Position numbers and translations under genes: made by a program. Positions 17,974-26,413 of a stretch of DNA of 64,000 nt are shown in pieces (positions within the stretch are counted from its first letter, which is position 1; every line of letters begins with the position of its first letter). The notes below the pieces were generated by a model. It saw nothing but the letters and a program-made list of their open reading frames with translations. It was not told the DNA's origin and did not search any database. Source of the DNA: Oscillospiraceae bacterium (GTDB lineage Bacteria; Bacillota; Clostridia; Oscillospirales; Ruminococcaceae); contig JAKSPJ010000011.1 in the NCBI GenBank assembly GCA_024404915.1, forward strand, positions 24,679 through 88,678. The letters are read 5' to 3'.

Positions 17974-19451
17974 GAATCTTTCCTCCTCAGCCAGACGATT
18001 ACGCCAATCAGTGCAACAGCAATCGGGAATGCAACGAAGAGTACCATCAGTCCCTTTGCTTCGCTGCCGTTGCTGATGCGGATGGTATCGTAGGTTTTTT
18101 CCTTGTTCTGAATGTTCATATCTACATCAGAATTGTACATCCAGGTGATGGAAGTCAGGAACAGCTGCAGCGGATTGATAAAGTATGCTTCGGATGTGCC
18201 GGCATCGGTAATGATATCACCGGAACCAAATACGATCAGTTTGGAGTCGTTTCGCAGGGTATCCACGGAGAACATAGCCAGTGTTGCCTGTTCGCCCTCA
18301 ATGGTAACGGGGTCTGCTGAAATGCCGCCGAAGGGCTTAGAAATCGCTGTGGTATCTGTCTGAATCAGATTTGCCTGTCTGCAGGTAGAGAAATTTCCGT
18401 TATAGATGCTGTAGAAGCTTCTGGATTTCGGCATATAGGTGGGCAGGGAATTTGCCTCGCTGATCAATGCAGCGGTCAGGTTCTCTTCTGCATCGTCATT
18501 GGCAGGTACCATTTCGCAAAGCATTGCGTAGGTATCTTCGTGGGAATGACGGTTGTCATTCGTTTCCGTGACTTCATCGTAATTCATGCCGATGCAATAG
18601 GAATTCATCAGTGTTTCCAGATTGTAGTATGCGATTTTTTCCTTGTTCGGAGAAAGGAGAATATTGATATTGCCGCCTGTTTTGGTGTAATCCAGAATCT
18701 TCTGGTATTCACCGTCTGTCAGGTCATGGAGCGGATTGGCAATGATCAGAATGCAGCAGTCCTCCGGTACAGCAGATGCTGTGGTGAGGTTCAATTCCTC
18801 AGCACCATAGTTATAGTTTTTCAGGTTTGCGCACATTGCGGACATCTCAGAAAGCGGAGTTTCACCGTGGCCAGTGAGGAAATATACTGTAGGAATTTCT
18901 CCGTCCATCACGGACTTGATATAACCGGTGAAATAGTTTTCTGCACGGAATTCTGCACCTTTGACAATGCTGTTGCCCTGGTCATCCGTGTCCATATCAT
19001 AGGTATACATCATGGTTGCCGGCAGACGCTTTACCATATTGTCATGGACAAACAGGAAATCGTTTTCCTGGAGGTTCAGTACGCCTTCCGGGTTCAGGTC
19101 AGCAAGAATCTGGGGCTCGGTATCCGGGTCAAAGTCCACCAGCCTGAAGCAGGGATGCTCGTCGTATGCAAGCAATGTACGGTACAGTGCAAGCAGTTCG
19201 GGTTCATTTTCAATGACTTCCATTTTCTGAAGGAAGTACACTGTCACCTCTTCACCGGATGCATCCAGTTCATCCAGATAGTTCTGGGTGATGGGAGTCA
19301 GGGTATACATGCTGTTTGGCGTCATATCAAATGTGATATTCAGACGGTCAAAAATCAGGTTCAGCGGCACGGAAACTGCAAGAACCAGAATTGCAAGAGT
19401 CCACGCAAGCAGTGTGTATTTTTTATTCTTATCCAAAATGTTGTTTTTCAT
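17970..19451 (-). CDS. GldG-like ABC transporter auxiliary protein
   Basis: The 493-residue protein has membrane helices near each end (about 13-33 and 465-486) and a long extracytoplasmic region between them. TVYFLTGHGETPLSEM and the N-terminal NITFDMTPNSMYTLTPIT resemble the GldG family of uncharacterised ABC export subunits. GGAGG lies just upstream of the ATG. In Bacteroidetes GldG works with GldA and GldF in gliding; in Firmicutes its role and substrate are unknown. Co-transcribed with the permease (15-base gap) and ATPase upstream. Confidence 0.8.
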   Translation of the reverse strand: MKNNILDKNKKYTLLAWTLAILVLAVSVPLNLIFDRLNITFDMTPNSMYTLTPITQNYLDELDASGEEVTVYFLQKMEVIENEPELLALYRTLLAYDEHPCFRLVDFDPDTEPQILADLNPEGVLNLQENDFLFVHDNMVKRLPATMMYTYDMDTDDQGNSIVKGAEFRAENYFTGYIKSVMDGEIPTVYFLTGHGETPLSEMSAMCANLKNYNYGAEELNLTTASAVPEDCCILIIANPLHDLTDGEYQKILDYTKTGGNINILLSPNKEKIAYYNLETLMNSYCIGMNYDEVTETNDNRHSHEDTYAMLCEMVPANDDAEENLTAALISEANSLPTYMPKSRSFYSIYNGNFSTCRQANLIQTDTTAISKPFGGISADPVTIEGEQATLAMFSVDTLRNDSKLIVFGSGDIITDAGTSEAYFINPLQLFLTSITWMYNSDVDMNIQNKEKTYDTIRISNGSEAKGLMVLFVAFPIAVALIGVIVWLRRKDS

Positions 19452-19466
19452 ATCATTAACCTCCGA

Positions 19467-20198
19467 TTAAGCACGACTCCAGCGGCGTTTTTCAATCACG
19501 ATGATTGTCCAGCACAGTACAACCAGAGAGAAAGAAAGGAAAAATACAAAATCGGAGAGTGTGAAGAGTCCCTGGGAGAACTTGATGAAGCGGTCTTCTG
19601 TGGAAAACCAGAACATCACCTTTGAAACGAAGGGCATGGACTTGATGAGTGCGGTCTTGGAAAAATCATCAACAAAAATCAGTGTCAGCATTGAGACTTC
19701 GCCGAGGACTGCAGCCAGAATCGGAGAATCCGTCAGGGAAGACATCAGAATACCGAATGCGATGCAGACCAGACCCCACAGGAAGAATCCGAGATATCCG
19801 CAGATGAGGCTGGAAACGATGACAGAGCCATGCCATACAGCAATCAGCGGGAAAAACAGGGAAAGCAGCATCATAATCAGAAAGACGGTTGCTACTGCCA
19901 GGTACTTTGCAAAAACCACCTGGGGAACGGTGACAGGAGAAGAAAGCCACAGGGTTTCGGTGTGGGATTTTCTCTCATCTGCAAAGGTACGCATAGTCAG
20001 CAGAGGAATCATAAATATGAAATAGAAAAAGTTGTTGTAAAAGATGTTGGAGAAAGAAAATTTCAGTACACTGGATGTCATGGATGAAATGCTTGTGACA
20101 AAGCTGAGGGAGAACACCAACAGGAACAGTGCTGATACAACAAAGGCGAAGGGAGAAGTGAAATAGGACTGCACTTCTCTTTTATACATAGAAAACAT
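19467..20198 (-). CDS. ABC-2 type permease (GldF-like)
   Basis: A 243-residue integral membrane protein with about six predicted hydrophobic helices, beginning MFSMYKREVQSYFTSPFAF, which is typical of GldF/ABC-2 permeases. It should pair with the adjacent ATPase to form an exporter. The gap to the ATPase gene is 17 bases and to the gldG-like gene 15 bases. Substrate unknown. Confidence 0.85.
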   Translation of the reverse strand: MFSMYKREVQSYFTSPFAFVVSALFLLVFSLSFVTSISSMTSSVLKFSFSNIFYNNFFYFIFMIPLLTMRTFADERKSHTETLWLSSPVTVPQVVFAKYLAVATVFLIMMLLSLFFPLIAVWHGSVIVSSLICGYLGFFLWGLVCIAFGILMSSLTDSPILAAVLGEVSMLTLIFVDDFSKTALIKSMPFVSKVMFWFSTEDRFIKFSQGLFTLSDFVFFLSFSLVVLCWTIIVIEKRRWSRA

Positions 20199-20215
20199 GT
20201 GTCTTTATCCTCCTT

Positions 20216-21163
20216 TTATTCAGTGCGGCTGTTGCCGGGGGTGGTCAGGCTGACAAAGACTTCTTCCAGACTGGACTTTCTGGTTGTAATTTCCAGGACG
20301 ACGCAGTCATTTGCAATCAGTGCTGAGATCAGCGGTTTACGGATGTCATCGGATGCCACATTGACAATGAACTTGTTCACGCCCATGGAATCGAATTCTA
20401 CTTCCTCGATTTCGTTTACGCCCTCCACCTGGTTGATAATGCCGGTGACCTTTGTCATGTCGCCTTCAATCTTCATGCACAGCTGGATTTTTCCGGAAAC
20501 GCTGTTTTCCAGGTTTGCAATGGTATCTGCGGCACGAATCTGACCTTTATTAATGATAACGACCCGTTCACAGACAGCCTGTACCTCAGCAAGGATATGC
20601 GTGGAGAAAATAATCGTATGGTCCTTGGCAAGCTCCTTGATCAGATTACGGACCTCCACCACCTGACGGGGGTCCAGACCAACTGTGGGTTCATCCAGAA
20701 TCAGGAATTTCGGGGAACCAAGCAGTGCCTGAGCAAAGCCAACACGCTGACGGTAACCTTTGGAAAGATTACCGATAACACGCTTCTGTACATCCGTGAT
20801 TTTCAGACGTTCCATGGCTGTTTCCACCTGCTTTTTCCGCTTGTCACGGGGGACAAGTTTCAGTCCTGCCACAAACATCAGGTAATCATACACACGCATT
20901 TCCGGATATACCGGCGGCAGTTCCGGGAGATAACCGATGAGTTTCTTTACCTCCAGCGGTTCCTTGGTGATATCGTGGCCATCCACAAGCACAGTACCCG
21001 ATGTGGAAGGCAGACAGCCCGTAATCATGTTCATGGTGGTAGATTTTCCTGCGCCGTTCGGCCCAAGGAAACCAAGCACCTCGTGGTCACCCACGGTGAA
21101 GGAAATGTCCTGCACCGCCGCATGACTGCCATAAAATTTTGTAAGATTTTTAATTTCTACCAT
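20216..21163 (-). CDS. ABC transporter ATP-binding protein (GldA-like)
   Basis: The 315-residue ATPase has Walker A GPNGAGKST, signature LSKGYRQRVGFAQALLGSP, and Walker B FLILDEPTVGLDPRQ followed by the switch histidine in STHILAEV. The C-terminal domain of about 90 residues is of the type found in ABC-2 exporters. It is the first gene of the minus-strand operon ATPase-permease-GldG-DUF4340. The start ATG at 21163 is the conventional MVEIKNLTKFYG beginning. Confidence 0.92.
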   Translation of the reverse strand: MVEIKNLTKFYGSHAAVQDISFTVGDHEVLGFLGPNGAGKSTTMNMITGCLPSTSGTVLVDGHDITKEPLEVKKLIGYLPELPPVYPEMRVYDYLMFVAGLKLVPRDKRKKQVETAMERLKITDVQKRVIGNLSKGYRQRVGFAQALLGSPKFLILDEPTVGLDPRQVVEVRNLIKELAKDHTIIFSTHILAEVQAVCERVVIINKGQIRAADTIANLENSVSGKIQLCMKIEGDMTKVTGIINQVEGVNEIEEVEFDSMGVNKFIVNVASDDIRKPLISALIANDCVVLEITTRKSSLEEVFVSLTTPGNSRTE

Positions 21164-21440
21164 TATTCAGCAAAGCCCCTTTCATCAGAGAAATACTATC
21201 ATATTATCGCAGATACAAATGAACAATCTGTGAACAAACTGTATCTGTACTGTGAATATGTAAGATTTCTCCAGTATAATTATTATACCAGAAAGATGTG
21301 TGTGAAATGTGTCAGAAATATGAAAAAGTATAAATTATAAGTTGTATTTAATTTTTCGGCAGAATCAACAAATTTGAATAATCCGGTTTGTTTATGTATC
21401 CGAAAAAGAGGCGAAGACCACCCAGTTTATCAGATTCCAC
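21164..21440. other. Divergent intergenic region
   Basis: AT-rich spacer between the minus-strand Gld-like operon and the GH48 promoter. It holds a likely promoter for the operon. No open reading frame with a ribosome binding site and no stable long hairpin was recognised in the rest. Confidence 0.6.
21282..21290 (-). promoter_or_regulatory. Extended -10 promoter for Gld-like operon
   Basis: On the minus strand the sequence TGGTATAAT forms an extended -10 element about 120 bases upstream of the ATPase start. No good -35 hexamer is present at the expected distance, which is compatible with an extended -10 promoter. Confidence 0.5.
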
Positions 21441-21469
21441 TTGACAAATCAAGCGGAATTCACTATAAT
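21441..21469 (+). promoter_or_regulatory. Perfect-consensus promoter of GH48 gene
   Basis: TTGACA at 21441-21446 and TATAAT at 21464-21469 are both exact consensus with a 17-base spacer. Transcription should begin near 21476, giving an untranslated leader of about 215 bases. Confidence 0.88.
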
Positions 21470-21475
21470 TGAATT

Positions 21476-21692
21476 GAAAACTGTATCTGTCAGTGGCCTG
21501 TGGCAGCCTGGTGTGGATTCTGTGAAAAGAAAAAACAGCAGCGGCTTGCAGAAAACACAGATGCGGCGATGTGCAGGGAAGGCAGCACGAGTCTGAGCTG
21601 TACAGTACCAAAATGATGTCTGCCAGTGCTTCACAGACATTCGTGTGAATAAAATGAAGCATAATTTACATTCTACGAGAGGGGTAAAAAGA
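21476..21692 (+). other. Long 5' leader of GH48 mRNA
   Basis: About 215 transcribed but untranslated bases precede the GH48 ATG. I compared them mentally with common riboswitch cores (for example the cyclic-di-GMP classes) and found no convincing match. No intrinsic terminator was seen. The leader could hold regulatory structure of an unrecognised kind. Confidence 0.5.
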
Positions 21693-24185
21693 ATGCATTT
21701 TAAGAAGAACAGAGCAGTTCTGTCAGCAATTGTTGCAGCAGCAATGACTTCCACAGCATTGATGTCTGTTACAGCTTCTGCAGAGCGCACAAAGGAAAAC
21801 AAGTATGGTACCGATACCTACGCAAAGCGTTTCCTTTCCATGTATGATGACGTTATCGTCAACGGTGTGGAGAATGGTTACCTTTCCGCAAACAACCCTG
21901 TCAGCGGCGGTTTCAACATTCCTTACCACGCAATCGAAGAGCTGATCTGTGAGGCTCCTGACTACGGTCACGAGACCACATCTGAGGCTATGTCCTACAT
22001 TGTCTGGATTGCAGCAATGAACGACAAGATCACAAAGGAGAATGCCGGCAAGATCGATGGCGTAACCGCTACAAAGGATCTGGCAAAGGCATGGAAGACT
22101 CTGGAAACTCTGATTCCTTCTGCTGACCAGCAGGGAGGCTTCTTCAACAAGACCGAGCTGAGCTCTCAGGTTGCAATCGAGGATCCGCTGGATCTGACCA
22201 CTTACCCGCACGAGGGCACAGAGTCCAATACCGGTAAGAACCCGCTTCACTCTGACCTCGTTTCCGCTTATAAGAGCGAGAACAGAGAGTATCTGCTTCA
22301 CTGGCTGGCTGACGTTGATGACTGGTACGGCTTCGGCGGTACAGCTGAAGGCTCTAAGGGCAAGCTCACCTTCATTAACACATTCCAGCGTGGTGACCAG
22401 GAATCCTGCTTCGAGACCATTCCGCATCCGTGTATCGAGACAAAGCAGTATGGCGACCCGCAGCTCGGCATGAAGTTTGCATTCCAGTCAAGCTGCTCTG
22501 AGTCTTGGTCTTACACCAACGCTCCTGACGCAGAAGACCGTGCAATCCAGGCTGTTTACGCTGCAAACCGTTGGGGCGTAGGCGATAGCTCTGTTACCAG
22601 CAGCGCTGCTATGATGGGTGACTTCTGCCGTAACGATATGTACGACAAGTACTATAAGAAACTGGGCTGCCAGGATCTGAACTCTCCTTCCGCAGGCGAT
22701 GCTGGTAAGCACTACCTGATGGCTTGGTACACCGCATGGGGCGGCGACGGATCTTCCCGCCACGACTGGGCATGGCAGATCGGTTGTTCTCATGCTCATC
22801 AGTTCTATCAGAACCCGCTGGTTGCTTACGCCCTGATCACTGATTCCGGTCTGAAGAGCGGTATGAAGGCAAAGGGTGCTGTTCAGGACTACACCACATC
22901 TCTCCAGCGTCAGATTGAGTTCTACATGTGGCTCCAGTCTGCACAGGGTCCCTTCGGCGGCGGTGCTACAAACTGCTACGGCGGTAACTACAGCAAGTAT
23001 CCGAACGGCCTGACTACATTCTATGATATGGCTTACATTGAGCAGCCGGTTTACGCTGACCCGGGTTCCAACAACTGGACAGGTAACCAGTTCTGGGCAA
23101 CACAGCGTCTGGCTGAACTCTACTACATCGTTAAGACTGAAGGCGACACCAGCGGCGTAAAGCCGGGCAATGAGTCCCTTGAAACCGGTCTGGAGAAGAT
23201 TCTGGACAAGTGGGTTGACTTCTTTGTCTCTAACACTGAAATCACAGCTGACGGTGACTACTCCGTTCCGTCTTCCCTGAAGTGGTCCGGTGCTCCGGAT
23301 AAGGATTGGGGTTCTTCCTCTACTTATTCTGACAACACCAAGCTGACCTGCGAAATCGTTGGTATGGGTAATGCTGATATGGGTTGTGCAAACTCCCTGG
23401 CAGATACTCTGATTTACTATGCAAAGGCTAAGGGCGTTGAGGCTAGCGGCACAGTTAAGGAAGGCACAACTCTTCCTGAGAAGGCTCTCTACACTGCACA
23501 GCAGCTGATGGACCGCTCCTGGAAGCTGGGCCGTGACGATCTCGGTATGTCCAGACTTGAGCACAATGGTTCCCTGTCCCGTATCTGGGATCAGCAGATC
23601 TACATTCCGTCTGGCAAGAGCGGCACATATCCGCACGGATACACCGTTAAGTCCGGTGAGACCACATTCTTCGATCTCCGTCCGATGTACGCAAATCTGC
23701 CGAACTATGATGCTCTCCACGATGCATACCTGAAGGATAAGGCAAACGGTGCTGCAATTGTTGAAACAACAACCGGTACTGACTGCTCCTCCTTCAAGGA
23801 AGTTGAGCAGGTTGACCTCCACTACCACAGATTCTGGCATGCTGGTGACGATCTGATGGCAATGGGCGCAATGTCCCTGTTGTATCCGGATGTCACACCT
23901 TCTAATGAGAGCTCTACACCCATCGATCCGCCCGCTGACGATGCAGACTGGGGTAACACAGACTGCTCCAAAGGCGACACACCCTACGACCGTGTGGACG
24001 TTGCCGATGCTGTTCTGCTTGCTCGCTTCCTTGCTGAAGATACTACAGCTACAGTATCTGCACAGGGCAAACTGAATGCAGACGTTGTTGCTGACGGTGC
24101 TCTGAACTCTGATGACGTTGCAAAGATTCTGAAGTTCGTTGCACGTAGCATCGAGTATTCTGAGATGGGCACAAAGTCCAAGTAA
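21693..24185 (+). CDS. GH48 reducing-end cellobiohydrolase with dockerin
   Basis: Family 48 enzymes are processive exo-cellulases and usually the dominant catalytic subunit of cellulosomes. The ATG at 21693 follows GAGGGG with good spacing; the ATG at 21645 is upstream of it and would spoil the signal peptide. Residues 1-30 form a signal peptide ending ASA. The acid/base region is intact: E87 and E98 in EAPDYGHETTSEA align with E44 and E55 of Clostridium Cel48F. The catalytic domain runs to about residue 735, followed by a short Pro/Asp-rich linker and a C-terminal dockerin (from about nt 23947). The dockerin's first calcium loop is atypical. Codon choice is strongly biased towards C-ending codons, like gap, suggesting high expression. 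Own promoter and terminator, so monocistronic. Confidence 0.97.
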   Translation: MHFKKNRAVLSAIVAAAMTSTALMSVTASAERTKENKYGTDTYAKRFLSMYDDVIVNGVENGYLSANNPVSGGFNIPYHAIEELICEAPDYGHETTSEAMSYIVWIAAMNDKITKENAGKIDGVTATKDLAKAWKTLETLIPSADQQGGFFNKTELSSQVAIEDPLDLTTYPHEGTESNTGKNPLHSDLVSAYKSENREYLLHWLADVDDWYGFGGTAEGSKGKLTFINTFQRGDQESCFETIPHPCIETKQYGDPQLGMKFAFQSSCSESWSYTNAPDAEDRAIQAVYAANRWGVGDSSVTSSAAMMGDFCRNDMYDKYYKKLGCQDLNSPSAGDAGKHYLMAWYTAWGGDGSSRHDWAWQIGCSHAHQFYQNPLVAYALITDSGLKSGMKAKGAVQDYTTSLQRQIEFYMWLQSAQGPFGGGATNCYGGNYSKYPNGLTTFYDMAYIEQPVYADPGSNNWTGNQFWATQRLAELYYIVKTEGDTSGVKPGNESLETGLEKILDKWVDFFVSNTEITADGDYSVPSSLKWSGAPDKDWGSSSTYSDNTKLTCEIVGMGNADMGCANSLADTLIYYAKAKGVEASGTVKEGTTLPEKALYTAQQLMDRSWKLGRDDLGMSRLEHNGSLSRIWDQQIYIPSGKSGTYPHGYTVKSGETTFFDLRPMYANLPNYDALHDAYLKDKANGAAIVETTTGTDCSSFKEVEQVDLHYHRFWHAGDDLMAMGAMSLLYPDVTPSNESSTPIDPPADDADWGNTDCSKGDTPYDRVDVADAVLLARFLAEDTTATVSAQGKLNADVVADGALNSDDVAKILKFVARSIEYSEMGTKSK

Positions 24186-24210
24186 TTCTCATTCAAACCT
24201 GAAATGAAAA

Positions 24211-24239
24211 GAAGGGTACTTTATGTACCCTTCTTTTTT
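24211..24239 (+). terminator. Terminator after GH48 gene
   Basis: GAAGGGTAC at 24211-24219 pairs with GTACCCTTC at 24225-24233, with a 5-base loop and six T at 24234-24239. Confidence 0.92.
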
Positions 24240-24250
24240 GTGTCTACCAC

Positions 24251-24279
24251 TTGATTTTTCCTGGAAATTATGTTATACT
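24251..24279 (+). promoter_or_regulatory. Promoter of yicC-rsgA operon
   Basis: TTGATT at 24251-24256 and TATACT at 24274-24279 with a 17-base spacer, about 50 bases before the yicC ATG. It is the only good promoter seen before the run of closely spaced genes ending at rsgA. Confidence 0.75.
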
Positions 24280-24331
24280 TAATAGATGAAGTATGGATTG
24301 AATAAATTCTGAGGAAAGAGAGGTTGGAACC

Positions 24332-25228
24332 ATGCCAAAAAGTATGACAGGCTATGGCAGAGCGCAAAAATTGATTGACGGTCGTGATATTCTGGTTGAA
24401 ATCCGTTCCGTGAATCATCGCTATTACGAATTTTCTGCTCGTCTCCCACGCACCTGCATGTTTCTGGAGGAAAAACTGAAAAGTTTTCTCAATGGAAAAA
24501 TTTCCCGTGGAAAGGTGGAGGTCGCTGTCACCATTACCCGCCCGGAGGGACAGGAAGCACAGATTGTGGTAAACCGTTCTGTGGCAGAGGGATATGTCAA
24601 TGCACTTCGTTCCCTGAATATGGAGCTTGGCAATGACGGACAGGGCTGGCTCCGGGATGATATTACTTTGAATTCCCTGCTTCGCCTGCCGGATTTGTTC
24701 TCTGTGACAAAGGAACAGCAGAATGAAGATGAGGTCTGGAAGGGCGTTTCTGAGGTTGCGGAAGAAGCCCTTGCATCTTTCCTTGATATGCGGCAGGTGG
24801 AGGGCGGCCGTCTTGCGGCGGATTTGTCCGGTAAGCTTGATACACTGAATTGTATGCTTGCTCAGGTGGAAGCACTGGAACCGGGCGTAGCAGAAAGCTA
24901 TCGAAACCGACTGTACACAAAAATTACAGAGCTGCTGGAAAATACGAATATTGATGAACAGCGGATTCTGATGGAAACAGCCATTTTCGCAGAAAAAACC
25001 GCCATTGATGAGGAGACGGTGCGCCTTCACAGCCACATTGCCCAGTTCCGTGAATTGCTTCAGTCTGCAGAACCCATCGGCAGAAAGCTGGATTTTCTGG
25101 TGCAGGAAATGAATCGTGAAGTGAATACTACCGGCTCCAAAGCGCAGGACCTGGGCATTACAAAGCTGGTTGTGGATATGAAATCTGAGATTGAAAAAAT
25201 CCGGGAACAGATTCAGAATATTGAGTGA
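24332..25228 (+). CDS. yicC: YicC/YloC family endoribonuclease
   Basis: The 298-residue protein begins PKSMTGYGRA and continues VEIRSVNHRYYEFSARLPR, the family hallmark, and ends EMNREVNTTGSKAQDLGITKLVVDMKSEIEKIREQIQNIE, also typical. YicC proteins are metal-dependent endoribonucleases affecting mRNA and small RNA turnover in other bacteria. It heads the operon yicC-remA-gmk-rpoZ-priA-def-fmt-rsmB-rlmN-stp-prkC-rsgA, the same order as yloC onwards in Bacillus subtilis. Confidence 0.92.
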   Translation: MPKSMTGYGRAQKLIDGRDILVEIRSVNHRYYEFSARLPRTCMFLEEKLKSFLNGKISRGKVEVAVTITRPEGQEAQIVVNRSVAEGYVNALRSLNMELGNDGQGWLRDDITLNSLLRLPDLFSVTKEQQNEDEVWKGVSEVAEEALASFLDMRQVEGGRLAADLSGKLDTLNCMLAQVEALEPGVAESYRNRLYTKITELLENTNIDEQRILMETAIFAEKTAIDEETVRLHSHIAQFRELLQSAEPIGRKLDFLVQEMNREVNTTGSKAQDLGITKLVVDMKSEIEKIREQIQNIE

Positions 25229-25243
25229 GAGAAGGAGAATAAA

Positions 25244-25513
25244 ATGCGTTTAATCAATATTGGTTTCGGCAATATGATTTCTTCTTCCCATCTGATTACC
25301 ATTGTCAGTCCGGATTCCGCACCGATCAAAAGAATCCTGCAGGATGCCCGTGACCGGGGCAGACTGATTGATGCAACCTATGGCAGAAGAACCCGTGCAG
25401 TCATTGTGATGGATAGTGACCATGTGATTCTGTCCGCTATTCAGCCGGAAACCATTGCAGCAAGACTGGCTGGTTCCACAGCCGTAACAGAGGAGGAAAC
25501 AGCAGATGAATGA
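25244..25513 (+). CDS. remA: RemA-like DNA-binding regulator (DUF370)
   Basis: The 89-residue protein starts [30 protein letters not shown] and includes [30 protein letters not shown], the DUF370/RemA signature. In Bacillus subtilis RemA is a ring-forming DNA-binding protein that activates matrix and osmoprotection genes. The location between yicC and gmk is conserved. The gene overlaps gmk by 8 bases. Its targets in this organism are unknown. Confidence 0.9.
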   Translation: MRLINIGFGNMISSSHLITIVSPDSAPIKRILQDARDRGRLIDATYGRRTRAVIVMDSDHVILSAIQPETIAARLAGSTAVTEEETADE

Positions 25514-26093
25514 AAAGGGCTTATTGATTGTCCTTTCCGGTCCTTCGGGATGCGGAAAGGGTACCATGATTAAGGAGATTCAGAAGCAGGGCGATTATGT
25601 TGTGTCTGTTTCTGCCACCACCCGTGCTCCCCGTGAGGGCGAAATCGACAAGGTGCATTATCATTTCATCTCCAGGGAGGCATTTCAGCAGATGATTGCT
25701 GAGGATGCACTTCTGGAATATGCATCCTACTGCGACAATTATTACGGCACACCCCGTCAGAAAGTGGATGAGCTGCGTGCCCAGGGCAAAAATGTGATTC
25801 TGGAAATTGAGGTGCAGGGCGCATTCCAGATTAAGGAACGCTGTGAAGATGCTATTCTCATTTTCACCATTCCGCCTTCTGTGGATGAATTGCGCAGAAG
25901 ACTGCATAAACGCGGCACGGAAACGGAGGAAGTCATCGAAAAGAGAATTGCACGTTCTCTGGAGGAACTCCCACTTGCAAAAAAATATGATTATATTATT
26001 TTGAATGATGCGCTGGAAGACGCAGTGGATGACTTTCTTGCTGTCATCCGTGCTGAACACCTGCGTTCTGCGAATGTGAAGCTTGATTTTTAA
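25506..26093 (+). CDS. gmk: Guanylate kinase
   Basis: Phosphorylates GMP to GDP with ATP. The 195-residue protein has the P-loop [11 protein letters not shown], the GMP-binding segment [19 protein letters not shown], and YGTPRQKV, at normal length. Start ATG at 25506 overlaps the remA end and follows GAGGAAAC. Middle of the yicC operon. Confidence 0.97.
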   Translation: MNEKGLLIVLSGPSGCGKGTMIKEIQKQGDYVVSVSATTRAPREGEIDKVHYHFISREAFQQMIAEDALLEYASYCDNYYGTPRQKVDELRAQGKNVILEIEVQGAFQIKERCEDAILIFTIPPSVDELRRRLHKRGTETEEVIEKRIARSLEELPLAKKYDYIILNDALEDAVDDFLAVIRAEHLRSANVKLDF

Positions 26094-26116
26094 TGCGAAA
26101 GGATAAGTGAACGACT

Positions 26117-26413
26117 ATGATGCTCAGACCTTCTATGTATCAGATTATTTCCAAAAATGAAAGTTATTATTCCCTCGTTGTCGGTGTTGCAAAGCGTGCA
26201 AGAGAAATTGCAGAGCAGCATGTCAAGGAGAAGGAAGAAGCAAAGGCAGCCGCAGAAAAGCGTGCAAAAATGAACGGCGATCAGAAAATCCGCCTGGATG
26301 ACAAAACAGTAAAGATGGTTGTTCTTGAGGAAAACCCGGTGAAAACCGCTGTGGATGAATTTGCAGCAGGTAAGTATAAGCTGGTAGATCCGGAATTGAA
26401 TAGTGAGCGTTGA
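26117..26413 (+). CDS. rpoZ: RNA polymerase omega subunit
   Basis: Small 98-residue protein that assists folding of the beta-prime subunit. It begins MLRPSMYQIISKNESYYSLVVGVAKRAREIAE, matching omega's conserved helix, and carries a charged C-terminal extension after a Lys/Glu/Ala-rich helix. Its place after gmk is standard in Firmicutes. Its stop overlaps the priA start. Confidence 0.9.
   Translation: MMLRPSMYQIISKNESYYSLVVGVAKRAREIAEQHVKEKEEAKAAAEKRAKMNGDQKIRLDDKTVKMVVLEENPVKTAVDEFAAGKYKLVDPELNSER

Noticed and set aside
21476..21692. Possible riboswitch in the GH48 leader
   Set aside because: No conserved core of a class known to me could be matched by eye; listed only as a long leader.
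22488..23840. Long antisense open frame over the GH48 gene
   Set aside because: Caused by strong codon bias in the cellulase gene; no ribosome binding site or domain.
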